Positions 34,441-44,100 of a stretch of 64,000 bases of DNA are shown here, in pieces. The notes under the pieces are model-generated. The model had not been told where the DNA came from and did no database searches. It saw nothing but the letters and a program-made list of their open reading frames with translations. The DNA is taken from NCBI GenBank assembly GCA_000016765.1, contig CP000700.1, positions 186,001-250,000 of the forward strand. Reading direction: 5' to 3'. Source of the DNA: Rhizorhabdus wittichii RW1 (GTDB lineage Bacteria > Pseudomonadota > Alphaproteobacteria > Sphingomonadales > Sphingomonadaceae). The translations under genes were made by a program, and so were the position numbers. Each line of letters starts with the position of its first letter. Position 1 is the stretch's first letter.

Positions 34441-36792
34441 GTGGGCTTCAAGGTAGCGGCGAGGACGATTCTGGAATTGGGGGCTGAGCTGATCAGCACC
34501 GACGCCATCGCCCTGTATGAATTGATCAAGAACAGCTATGATGCCGGCTCCAAACGCGCGACGCTGGACATCCACACAGTCCTCAAGTTCAGTGAGCTGC
34601 GCAACTTCAGGCAGCGCCTGGCGGCCGCACAGCGGCTTGTCCAGGACGAGGGTGCGGACGAGGATGAGCTGGTCGATCGGCTGCGCGCGCAGCTTGTCGA
34701 TCGCCTGGACTCTACAGCTGTTCAACCCGCGCTTGACGCCTTCCAGGCGGCACTTGCTGCGGTTGATGACCTGGAAGAGCTCGGGGAAGCGGTCGAAACG
34801 CAATTTGAGAAGCTAAACTACATCGATGTCATCGACACGGGCGAAGGCATGAGCCTGCGCGACCTGAGGGAGATTTTTCTTACGGTCGGCACCACTTCGC
34901 GGCTCCACGATACCAGGGGCCGTCATTTCGTGGGCGGCAAAGGGATCGGCCGACTGTCGGCGATGCGCCTTGGTGACCGGCTGCGGGTCGAGACCGCGCG
35001 TGAGAGCGATAGCGCTTGGAACCTGCTGACCATTGACTGGCGGAATTTCACCCATGAATCGGCCGATACGCTCGACACGATCGATGTTGCGCCCAGGCGG
35101 GGGCCGCCCAAGGAACAGGTGGACGCGCATGGCACGACGCTCCGCGTTCAGGCCCTGAAGGCAGACTGGGACTTCGAACGCGTGAAGCGTCTCGCCGACC
35201 GCTATTTCGACCGGCTGTTCGATCCATTCTCCGGACGTTCACGCTACCCCCTGGTCATCCGCGTGAACGGGGCCAAGGTGCCGGTGCCGACATTCGATCG
35301 GGACGTGCTTGAAGAAGCGCAGGCGTCGGTTTCGATCCGCTATATCGTTTCGCCCGAGCCGCAGCTCACGCTGGATATCAACTATATTACCCGCGGCAGG
35401 CCGAAAGTCGAAGTCTGGAGCCGGGACGACATCCTGGGCATTACTGCTCACGAGGATGTCTCCGTCGCCGCGCTCGAGAGCCTGGGGCCGTTCAGGGCTG
35501 ACTTCCACTGGTTCAATCGGCAGCGTCTCAAGGCGATCGAGGGATATGGCGACCGGGAGAAGGTTAAGGACACGGTCAACAATTGGGCCAACGGCCTCCT
35601 GATGTACCGCGATGGCTTCCGGGTGAACCCCTATGGAAATCCGGATGACGACTGGCTGGGCCTGGATGCCAAAGCGCTGGGTTCGGGCGGCTACAAGGTC
35701 AATCGCAAGCAGATTATTGGCGCGGTATATATCTCAGCGGAGGATAATCCTTCGCTTATCGACCAGACCAACCGCGAGGGTCTCCGGGCCAATGAAGAAA
35801 AATCGCTGCTCGTGCTGCTGCTGCGCAAGGCGATTACCGAGAATTTCAAGACCTTCCTGAATGATGTCGAAAAAGAGCTGCGCAAGAGCACGCGCATCGA
35901 TGCGACCGAGACAGCGGCCTATCTCGACCAGATCTCCAAGCGCGTCGCTCGCTCGCTCAAAACGCTTCACAGCCTGGTGCCCCGGGAGAACGAGGAGGAG
36001 GTCGAGTTCCTGGAAGAGACTTTCGACGAACTGCAGGGGCGACTGGCCGATGCGAAGGCATCGATCGCCAATGCGGAGAAAGATCAGCGGGACCTTGTAG
36101 ATTTGGCGGGTGTGGGGTTGCAGGTGGAGATCGTCGCGCACGAACTCGGCCGGGTCACGCGCAGGACTCTTGACCTGATCAAGACGTTACAGGGTGTGGA
36201 TCTCCCGCCGCGGGCGCAAAGCACGTTCGGCTCGATCGAAAGCCAGATGCTCGTCATTCGTAAGCGACTGGACGTACTTGATCCGCTGGGGCCGAGCAGC
36301 CGCAATGCCAAGGCCAAGACGGATCTCAAAGAACTGGTCGAGCAGGTCTTCGACGCGCATGTCGATCAGTTCAGCCGTTATGGCATCGATCATGTGTTGC
36401 GGGTCTATCCGCGTTCCACGCGGTCTTTCACCAAGCGCGTCGTGCGAGGCATGATCGTACAGGTCTTGGAAAACCTTATCGACAATGCCGTCTTCTGGCT
36501 GCGCCAGCGATCACGCGCCGATCCGGACTTCGAGCCGCGGATCGAGATTGAAATCGACGTCGACGACGATGAGATCCGAGTGACCGATAATGGCCCGGGT
36601 ATTCCCGTCGATCGGCGCGAGGAGATTTTCAAGCCGTTTGTCTCGTTCAAGCCGCCGGGCGAGGGGAAGGGGCTTGGCCTCTTCATCTCGCGTGAAATCG
36701 CGCGCCGGCATTCGAGCGATCTTTATCTTCAGGAGGGGGCGGACACGACCGGTCGTCTGCATACCTTCGTTCTCGACATGGCAGGAAGCTGA
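34441..36792 (+). CDS. Double-GHKL ATPase / histidine-kinase-like protein
   Basis: 783 residues from GTG 34441 (upstream TTG 34390 and GTG 34426 are alternatives). N-terminal HSP90-type ATPase: ARTILELGAELIST, ALYELIKNSYDAG (Asn31, Asp34), VIDTGEGMS (about 131) and GGKGIGRLSAMRLGD; some 85 helical residues are inserted between the first two boxes. After a coiled coil near 520-560, a kinase half follows: VEIVAHELGRVTRRTLDLI resembles a phospho-His helix, then N-box QVLENLIDNAVFWL, TDNGPGIP and GEGKGLGLFIS. Two GHKL domains in one soluble protein are unusual. The partner receiver gene starts 3 bases after its stop. Confidence 0.8.
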   Translation: MGFKVAARTILELGAELISTDAIALYELIKNSYDAGSKRATLDIHTVLKFSELRNFRQRLAAAQRLVQDEGADEDELVDRLRAQLVDRLDSTAVQPALDAFQAALAAVDDLEELGEAVETQFEKLNYIDVIDTGEGMSLRDLREIFLTVGTTSRLHDTRGRHFVGGKGIGRLSAMRLGDRLRVETARESDSAWNLLTIDWRNFTHESADTLDTIDVAPRRGPPKEQVDAHGTTLRVQALKADWDFERVKRLADRYFDRLFDPFSGRSRYPLVIRVNGAKVPVPTFDRDVLEEAQASVSIRYIVSPEPQLTLDINYITRGRPKVEVWSRDDILGITAHEDVSVAALESLGPFRADFHWFNRQRLKAIEGYGDREKVKDTVNNWANGLLMYRDGFRVNPYGNPDDDWLGLDAKALGSGGYKVNRKQIIGAVYISAEDNPSLIDQTNREGLRANEEKSLLVLLLRKAITENFKTFLNDVEKELRKSTRIDATETAAYLDQISKRVARSLKTLHSLVPRENEEEVEFLEETFDELQGRLADAKASIANAEKDQRDLVDLAGVGLQVEIVAHELGRVTRRTLDLIKTLQGVDLPPRAQSTFGSIESQMLVIRKRLDVLDPLGPSSRNAKAKTDLKELVEQVFDAHVDQFSRYGIDHVLRVYPRSTRSFTKRVVRGMIVQVLENLIDNAVFWLRQRSRADPDFEPRIEIEIDVDDDEIRVTDNGPGIPVDRREEIFKPFVSFKPPGEGKGLGLFISREIARRHSSDLYLQEGADTTGRLHTFVLDMAGS

Positions 36793-36795
36793 AGG

Positions 36796-38697
36796 ATGGA
36801 CCTGCAAAGTATCAAGCCCGTGTTCGCTACCGCCAAGGTCAGCAGCGCCTTGCTGATTGACGACGCGTTCGATCCCTTGCCGGACATCGAGCCAGATGCA
36901 TTCCAGGCGGGATTCCAGCTCGTTGAAGAGGATGACGCAGTCGAGACAGCCTATCAGGCTATCGGCGGCGCCTGGCCTGTCGATCAGAACGGCTTTTCGA
37001 CGGCACTGACGACGGATAACGCCTTGCGTGAGCAGATCGAGCAGGCGCTGGCGGGCCCTGCGGATTCGCCGCTCGGCCGTCTGGCGCAGGCTCTGTTTGG
37101 CGTGGCTGCCGAGAATCATCGAGCAAAGATCGCCCCCTTGCAGGCTCTGTGCGCCCTCCTGCAGCAGGTCGGCATCGAGCCCACGGCAATCGGCAGCACG
37201 GGTAAACCCAAGGGCAGGAAGAAGCGCTTCCCGCTGATTTTTCTGGACTATTATCTGGGTGAGGATGGGCTTCCCTCGGTCGATCGCTCGATCGAGAAGA
37301 TCAAGGACGTGCTCACAGGCTACCCCGATGATGAAAAGCCCATTGTGGTGCTCATGTCATCCGAACTTCGTGACGAAAATCTGGCCGACCAGTTCCGTGA
37401 AAAAGCCAACCTTTTGGGATGCCAGTTCAAATTCGTTACCAAGGACAAGTTCACAGGCGCCGCGTTCGAATTCGTCTCGAGCCTCGCGGATCGGGCGGAA
37501 TTCATTGGCCAATCGCGCGTGCTCAGCGAATTCGTCAGGTCTTGGCGCGACGCGCTTGAGGGCGCGATTGGAGCCTTCGAAAAAGAGATCAAGTCACTTG
37601 ATCTGCAGGACTTCTACTTCATCTGGGAGAAAGCGGGCGAGGGCAAGAACAACCGTTTTGGCGAACACCTGTCGTCACTGTTCGAGGGTTACCTGCGCAA
37701 GCAGATAGAAGACGCCGACGCTCTGCTCACGGCCACGGAGAAGGTGAACAAACTTTCCTTTTCGACGATGCCGCCAGGACCGCTCGTGCCGAGTGACACG
37801 GTCGCGCGCCTCGCTCATGCCGCGGCCTTCCGCGACATCGATCCCTTCCCGGAAAACTACACCGGTCCACCGCTGGGAATCGACCTTGGCGAACTGTTCA
37901 TCCGCGACAGGACAATTCCAGCCGCGCGCGGCCGCAAAAAGGCGCGTGAACTGGTGGCGATGATGGTCATCTCCCAGGCGTGCGACCTGGAGCACGGGAA
38001 AGTCGGTACGGTTCTCATGGTCGAGGGAACGGTCCAACTGCGCACCGCTTCGACGCGCGACACGAACGAGGAAGCGCACCGCCGGCTGCGCGTCGATATC
38101 TTTCAGTATGAAAACGGCGTGGGCGAGAAGGAGGATCTCATCATTGAGTGGGACGCCCAGCGCCTGCGCACATTCAACGTCGATACCTTTCATAAGGATA
38201 TGCGTGCCGCAGGCTTTGATCGGGTCGCACGATTGCGCCCCGTCCATGCCTTGGCCATGCAGCAGAAGTTCGCGGCGAACCTGACCCGCGTCGGTATGCC
38301 CGATGCACTCCCGGCCTATCGATATGGTGGTATGGAGGTGCATGTCGCAGGCCCCGGTGACAATACGCTGATCCGCCTGATGGATCCTGTCCCGAAGGCC
38401 GACAAACCAATGTGCGTCGTTGGCGAGGATCCAAGAAGGATGGTTGTGACCGATCCCGCTCTCGAGCGAGTTCGCTCGGCGCTGCGGGCTGCTGATCCTG
38501 CCCAGTTCGCGGAAGGTGCCATCGAGGCGCTGCGCACGGAGTTCGACGATATCAAGAAACTGCGCCGTATGCGCAGCTGCGAACTTCAGGCAGGCAAGCG
38601 CGATCTGGGCGCCGTTTTGATCGTCGACGGACCGTTAGGTGACGGTTTCAAGCGCCCGGCGAAGGTGAGGATTATCCTCAGTCATTTTACGCCCTAG
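36796..38697 (+). CDS. Receiver-like domain protein paired with the GHKL ATPase
   Basis: 633 residues. N-terminal receiver-like domain with acidic pair Asp22-Asp23 (SALLIDDAFDPLPD), phosphoacceptor-like Asp151 (FPLIFLDYYLGEDG), VVLMSSE and Lys217 (FVTKDKF). About 100 residues are inserted after the first strand, so standard searches may miss it. A helical middle region (220-340) and a 300-residue C-terminal domain (VAMMVISQACDLEHGK; GVGEKEDLIIEWDAQRLRTF) follow; I do not recognise the latter. Three bases separate it from the kinase-like gene, indicating a dedicated pair. Confidence 0.7.
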   Translation: MDLQSIKPVFATAKVSSALLIDDAFDPLPDIEPDAFQAGFQLVEEDDAVETAYQAIGGAWPVDQNGFSTALTTDNALREQIEQALAGPADSPLGRLAQALFGVAAENHRAKIAPLQALCALLQQVGIEPTAIGSTGKPKGRKKRFPLIFLDYYLGEDGLPSVDRSIEKIKDVLTGYPDDEKPIVVLMSSELRDENLADQFREKANLLGCQFKFVTKDKFTGAAFEFVSSLADRAEFIGQSRVLSEFVRSWRDALEGAIGAFEKEIKSLDLQDFYFIWEKAGEGKNNRFGEHLSSLFEGYLRKQIEDADALLTATEKVNKLSFSTMPPGPLVPSDTVARLAHAAAFRDIDPFPENYTGPPLGIDLGELFIRDRTIPAARGRKKARELVAMMVISQACDLEHGKVGTVLMVEGTVQLRTASTRDTNEEAHRRLRVDIFQYENGVGEKEDLIIEWDAQRLRTFNVDTFHKDMRAAGFDRVARLRPVHALAMQQKFAANLTRVGMPDALPAYRYGGMEVHVAGPGDNTLIRLMDPVPKADKPMCVVGEDPRRMVVTDPALERVRSALRAADPAQFAEGAIEALRTEFDDIKKLRRMRSCELQAGKRDLGAVLIVDGPLGDGFKRPAKVRIILSHFTP

Positions 38698-38725
38698 GTC
38701 CTTTTTTGTTCCAGCTCGTGTTGCG

Positions 38726-38747
38726 CCTATGGCAAATTTACCATAGG
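38726..38747. promoter_or_regulatory. Inverted-repeat operator candidate for the ssp operon
   Basis: CCTATGG (38726-38732), an 8-base AT-rich spacer CAAATTTA and CCATAGG (38741-38747) form a perfect 7-base inverted repeat in the 94-base gap between the receiver gene and the HTH gene. A possible TTGCGC -35 sits at 38721, so a bound regulator would block the promoter. The adjacent HTH protein is the obvious ligand. Confidence 0.55.
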
Positions 38748-38791
38748 GTCGGTCAGTCCCCATTTGGGGTGCTCGAACGTAGGCGGGGGCA

Positions 38792-39073
38792 TTGGAACAT
38801 CGGCTGAAAGGCGCGCAAGCAGAGGCGCGCGAGGCGCTGATAGAGGCGCTGCGATCGGCATTATCCGAACTGGACCTGAGCCAGGTAGCCGCCGCGCGCC
38901 TGCTCGAGACCGACCAGCCGACCTTGTCCCGATTGTTGTCCGGTCAGCGCACGAGCGTCAGTTTGGACCGGTTGATCCGCTGGTTGGGCCGGCTCGGCCG
39001 GACGGTCGACGTCAAGGTAAAGGTGGCCGCGCCAGCCGGCGTGCCGCCACGCGCGAGGCGTGCTCATGGCTGA
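38792..39073 (+). CDS. XRE/HigA-like helix-turn-helix regulator of the ssp operon
   Basis: 93 residues from TTG 38792. The core (LSQVAAARLLETDQPTLSRL then LIRWLGRLGRTVDVKVKV) is the HTH_37/HigA2-type fold that ends with two strands. Its last 8 bases contain the start of sspA, so regulator and modification genes are cotranslated. It likely autorepresses through the inverted repeat just upstream. The related PT systems use DndB/SspR-type repressors; this one is of a different sequence type. Confidence 0.78.
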   Translation: MEHRLKGAQAEAREALIEALRSALSELDLSQVAAARLLETDQPTLSRLLSGQRTSVSLDRLIRWLGRLGRTVDVKVKVAAPAGVPPRARRAHG

Positions 39074-40229
39074 GCGTGCGGCGCCTCTACACCCTCCGGT
39101 CTATCTGGATCACCATGCGAGCACACCCGTCGATCCCCGGGTGATCGAAGCGATGTGCGAAGCGATGCGCACGCTTCCTGCCAATCCCAACAGCGTCGAG
39201 CACGCGCTGGGCCGGCAGGCCGCGGCGGCCATCGACGTCGCGCGTATCGAGGTCGCTTCGCTTGTCGGCGGGGAGGCGCAGGATATCCATTTTACCGCGT
39301 CGGCGTCCGACGCAATCCGCAAGGCGCTGGAACTGGCGATCGCCCAGCGGGGGGAACTGCGGGTTGCAGCCATGCCGGTGGAACACCCCGCAATGATCCA
39401 CGCACTGCGGGCGTTGGAGCGGCAGGGCTTGGCCACGGTGCATTGGTTGCAGGTCGATGCTTGCGCGCAGCTTTGTCGCGCGAGCCTGGACGCAGCGCTG
39501 GCTGAGGGTCTGGACCTTGTGTGCATGATGGCTGCGAACAACGAGGTGGGCACGGTCTATCCTGTAGAGGAGGTCCTGAATGCCTGTCTGGAAAACGGCG
39601 TCCTTACGCTGGTCGACGCGACGCAAGCTGCTGGGCGCATCGATCTCCATCCTGTCACGCCCTTGGCGGACTATCTGGTCCTGAGCGGCCATAAGATCTA
39701 CGGTCCCAAGGGTATCGGCGTCCTGAACGCGCCTGGCTCAGGCGCCGCTGTCGCCGAGGTTTTTGCCCAGGCTGGCACGCCTAATGTTCCGGCGATCATA
39801 GGCCTTGGCGTCGCCTGCCGCATTGCCGGCGAGGAGCGGGTTGCGGAGTGCGCGCATGCCCAAAAGCTTCGGGACCGGCTGGAAGCGGGTCTGCGGGCCT
39901 CGCTGGACCAGCTCGTGGTAAACGGCGATCTCCAGCGCCGCCTTCCGCACAGCCTCCACGTGTCGATCCCGGGTGTCACCAACGATGCGATGCTCGCACG
40001 GGTGAGCCATCAGTTGGCCTTGTCGACAGGCGCAGCGTGCGCTTCGGGTGCCCAGGAGCCGTCCCATGTGCTGCGGTCGATGGGGCTTGGCGACGAGTTG
40101 GCGGATAGTGCCCTGCGGCTCTCGGTGGGCCGCTTCAATACCGAACAGGACGTCGATCGTGCCGTCCAGATTCTTGTCGGCGCGGCTCGCGCCATTCTCA
40201 GTGCGCGCCAGGAGCACCATCTATGCTGA
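39066..40229 (+). CDS. sspA: SspA-type cysteine desulfurase
   Basis: 387 residues from ATG 39066 (GTG 39060 is an alternative). NifS/IscS fold: VYLDHHASTPVDP, HFTASASDAIRKAL, MAANNEVGTVYPVE, PLP Lys210 in LSGHKIYGPKG, and catalytic Cys325 in STGAACASGAQEPSHVL. It takes sulfur from cysteine and supplies it to SspD for insertion into the DNA backbone. Neighbours distinguish it from housekeeping IscS: it lies in an overlapping operon with DUF4007, ATPase and PAPS-reductase genes. Overlap of 7 bases with sspB. Confidence 0.88.
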   Translation: MAERAAPLHPPVYLDHHASTPVDPRVIEAMCEAMRTLPANPNSVEHALGRQAAAAIDVARIEVASLVGGEAQDIHFTASASDAIRKALELAIAQRGELRVAAMPVEHPAMIHALRALERQGLATVHWLQVDACAQLCRASLDAALAEGLDLVCMMAANNEVGTVYPVEEVLNACLENGVLTLVDATQAAGRIDLHPVTPLADYLVLSGHKIYGPKGIGVLNAPGSGAAVAEVFAQAGTPNVPAIIGLGVACRIAGEERVAECAHAQKLRDRLEAGLRASLDQLVVNGDLQRRLPHSLHVSIPGVTNDAMLARVSHQLALSTGAACASGAQEPSHVLRSMGLGDELADSALRLSVGRFNTEQDVDRAVQILVGAARAILSARQEHHLC

Positions 40230-41161
40230 CCTCTGCCCGTCCCCATTATCGCTTTTCCGGGCATGAAAGCTTTGCCTGTCGCTATGCGTGGCTGCCCAAG
40301 GCCTACCGCGCACTGCGCAACGATCCGTTGATCTTCAGTGACGAACCGCGCGCCATGGTCGAGCTGGGGCTTGGCAAAAACATGGTGCGCTCGCTGCGTT
40401 TCTGGGTGGAAGTCGCGGGTTTGGCGGAAGCTGATGCCGAGCGCGGCCGCGGGCTCCGAACAACGGCGTTTGGCGATGCCTTGCTTGGCGAAGAGGGTGC
40501 CGATCGCTATCTGGAGGATCGACGTACGCTCTGGTTGCTCCACTGGAAGCTGAGCTCGCGCGATGAGGGCGCGCTGTTCGCCTGGGACTTTCTATTCAGT
40601 CGCTGGCCTTATCCCGAGCTGACGCGCACGGAGGCGCTTGGCGCTTTCATGCGGGAATCCGAAAAGCTTGGCCACGACCATTCGCAGGTCACCTTGGGGC
40701 AGCACCTGGACGTTTTTCTCCATAGCTATCTGGGCGCGCGGTCCGGAAAGACGGCTCTTGAAGATTCGCTCGATGGCCCGCTGGTCGAGCTTGAACTTCT
40801 TCAACCTGTCGGTGAGCGCAAGGGCGAGGGAGGCCGCTTCGAGCCGGTCTACAGCTTCCGGCGGGAGCCCAAGGGCGAAATCACGGCCGCGTTATTCGAC
40901 TATTGCGTCATCGATTTCTGGCAACGTAACCACCCGGGTGAGAATAGCCTGACACTGCGCGACATCGCGATGGCACCGGGCTCCCCTGGGCAGGTCTTCA
41001 AGCTGCCCGAAGATGACGTGCGCGCACGCCTGGAAAGCCGGGATCATGGTTATCCGGCCCCCTATACCTATCAGCCGTCGGCAGTTCAGGGTCTCCTGTT
41101 CCGCACGTCTGCGACGGTCTCACTTGAACAAGTCTATGCCCAGGAGCTGGCTGATGCCTAA
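40223..41161 (+). CDS. sspB: SspB-type DUF4007 protein (proposed DNA nickase)
   Basis: 312 residues. The N-terminus has the DUF4007 signature FSGHESFACRYAWLPKAY and then ELGLGKNMVRSLRFWVEVAG. SspB proteins of phosphorothioation systems carry this domain and were reported to nick DNA, providing the strand opening for sulfur insertion; this is from memory of published SspABCD work. The start ATG overlaps the sspA stop, and its own stop overlaps the sspC start (ATGCCTAA). Confidence 0.83.
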   Translation: MLTSARPHYRFSGHESFACRYAWLPKAYRALRNDPLIFSDEPRAMVELGLGKNMVRSLRFWVEVAGLAEADAERGRGLRTTAFGDALLGEEGADRYLEDRRTLWLLHWKLSSRDEGALFAWDFLFSRWPYPELTRTEALGAFMRESEKLGHDHSQVTLGQHLDVFLHSYLGARSGKTALEDSLDGPLVELELLQPVGERKGEGGRFEPVYSFRREPKGEITAALFDYCVIDFWQRNHPGENSLTLRDIAMAPGSPGQVFKLPEDDVRARLESRDHGYPAPYTYQPSAVQGLLFRTSATVSLEQVYAQELADA

Positions 41162-44100
41162 GTCCCCCGTCGCAATCGCCAGCCTGTTTCATGTTCCTGG
41201 ACGCTTCGTGCGCTCGGTCCAGCTCGAGCGCGATTTTGCGGATCCCGCGGCGCTTGACGATTATATCGCGACCCCGGCAATCGCACAGGCGTTCGCGCGC
41301 ATCACCGAGGGCCTGCGCCCGGCGTCGGGTCGCCGCGCCTGGCGCATCACTGGTGACTATGGCGTGGGCAAATCGTCCTTTGCACTGGTCGTCGCCCAGA
41401 TGCTTGCCCGCCGAAACGACGAGAATGTCGCGCGTATCGGCCGAGGCCTGGGATGGGACGCGGCGGGCGACAATGTTCCCCGCTTTTGGTCAATCCTTCT
41501 AACCGGTAGCCGCGGCCCCATCGTGCCGAACCTGGCGCGTGCGATCAGCGATGCGGTGGAGGCGCGCCGACCCGCGCGCGGGAAAGTGCCACGCGCTCAC
41601 AGTGCAATAATGACGGAGGCGGCAGCGGTAGCCCAGTCCGGTGACGCCGGCGCGCTCGAGGCACTGGTTGCGAGTTTTCGGGCGCTGGCGGCTGAGCAGG
41701 GCGAGGGCGTCCTCCTCGTTATCGACGAGCTCGGCAAGTTTCTCGAACATGTCGCACAGAATGACGGCAACCAGGATGTGTTCATCCTCCAGCGGCTCGC
41801 TGAAGCAGCATCGCGCAGCGGCAAGCAGCCTTTTGTGCTGGTGACCATGCTGCATCAGGGTTTCCATGCCTATGCGGAAAAACTGCCCATGGCCTCGCGC
41901 AATGAATGGGAGAAGGTCGCGGGCCGGTTCGAGGAAATCGTTTTCGATCAGCCGCTCGCCCATATGGCGGCGCTGGTGGCAGGTGCGCTTCGCGTCGAAA
42001 CCGCTAAGCTCCCGGCCCCGCTCCGTTCGGCCGCCTCGGGCATCGCTTCGGCGACTGCCGACATGGGATGGCTGGCAGGGGGCACGGTGAGCGCCGCGGA
42101 CCTGGATATCACCCGTCTCTATCCGTTGCATCCGACGATCCTGCCGGTGCTTGTGCGATTTTTTGCCCGCTTCGGTCAGCACGAGCGGTCGCTGTTCGGC
42201 TTTCTCCTGTCGAATGAGCCGTTCGGTCTGCAGAGCTTTTCCGCCCAGTCTGTGGCGGCCGACTGCTGGTATCGGCTCGACGACCTCTATGATTACGTGC
42301 GGGCGTGCTTTGGCCATCGGCTTGCCGGTGCGAGCTACCGGTCGCACTGGCTCCGGATCGTTGAGACGATCGATTCAGTGGTCGATGCATCCGCACTGGA
42401 ACTGCGTCTTCTCAAGGCGATTGCTCTGCTCAACCTGATCGATGCGGAGGATCTTCTGCCCACGGACAGGGCTCTTGCGGCTGCCTTTTCGCCTGCGTGC
42501 GAGGCCGAGGTGGGCAAGGCTCTGTCATCGCTGCAGGCCCAGGGCGCCATCTTCCGTCGAGGTATCGCCGGCGGTTATCGCCTCTGGCCGAATGCCAGCG
42601 TCAACCTGGAAGTTGCGCTCGAAACCGCAGCGCGCTCCGTCGGCGAGATCCGGTCTGTTGCTGGCGCCCTGATCCCGCATTTGTCGACTGACCCGATCAT
42701 GGCTCGCCGACACTATCTCGAGACCGGCACTTTGCGCTATTTCGAGATCGGCTTCTGCGCTGCGGAAGATCTTGGCGAAGCTCTGTGCCGCGAACATAAG
42801 GCCGACGGCTTGCTGTTCGTTGCGCTGGCTGATGATCAGGCGGGGGCCGATCAGGCTGCGACCGTCGCATACTCGAAGGCGGCTGCCGAGCGGTCCGATA
42901 TCGTCCTCTGTATACCGCCGCCGGTCGCGGGATTGGCCGGTGAGTTGCGCGATCTGTCGCTCTGGACCTGGGTGGCGCAAAATACCCCCGAGCTTGCGGA
43001 GGACACGTTTGCAGCCGCCGAAGTGGCGCGCCAGGTCGCCGCCGCGCGGCGTGCTCTGCTGACGCGTGCCGAGCAGCTGATCGGGATGCGCCATGCGAGC
43101 CTGGGTTCGCAGTGCATCTGGAAGGGTGCCGATGTCCCTGGCGCCAGTCGTCGTCGCGGCATGTCGTCGGCGTTGTCGGCTATCTGCGACGAACTGTTCG
43201 GCAAGGCCCCCCGGATCACCAACGAGCTTCTCAATCGTAATGCGCTCAGCACACCTGCCGCAGCGGCGCGTATGCGGCTCATCGAGCGGCTCTACCAGTC
43301 GGCAGAGGCGCCCGACCTGGGAATGGACCCGGACAAGGCGCCCCCGGAGAAGTCGATCTACCTCTCCGTTCTCAAGGCGGGCGGCATTCACGTCGCGACG
43401 GACGAGGGGTTTGGCGTGACGCTGCCTTCGTCGGATGATCCGCTCCAGCTGGCGCCAGCCCTGGAAGAACTGCGCACGCGTATCGAAGCTGGACAGGGCG
43501 ACCGTGTTGGCGTGGTCGACCTTTTCCAGCATCTGCGTCGGCCGCCCTACGGCGTCCGGGATGGCGTCGCACCGCTCCTGCTGGCGATCTTGCTGCGGAC
43601 CAATGCGCATGAGCTCGCCGTCTATGAGCATGGTACGTTCCTGCACAGATTTGGCCCATCGGATTTCCAGCGGCTGATAAAAGGCCCGCACTATTTCGAG
43701 ATCCAGCACTGCCGCGTCTCTGGTGTTCGTCTGGAGGTCTTCGACGCGCTGGTATCGACTTTCGCCAAGGAGGTGCAGGGCAAGTCGGTCGATCTGCTCG
43801 ACGTCGTGCGGCCGCTTTGCCAATTCGCCGCACAGTTGCCGCCTTACAGCCAGAAATCGACTGGCCTCAGTCCTGCTGCGCTGGGTGTTCGTGACGCGCT
43901 GCTGACCGCGCGGGAGCCGATCACCCTTCTCTTCCGCGATTTGCCGGTCGCCTGTGGTTTTGCCGCATTCGAGGAGGGGTTGGGAGGCGACACCGTGCGC
44001 GCCTTCGCGTCGCGCCTTCAGGATGCGATCGACGAGCTGCGCCAGACCTATGACGCGTTGTTGCAGCGGATCATGGACCGGATTGCAGCGGCGCTCGACC

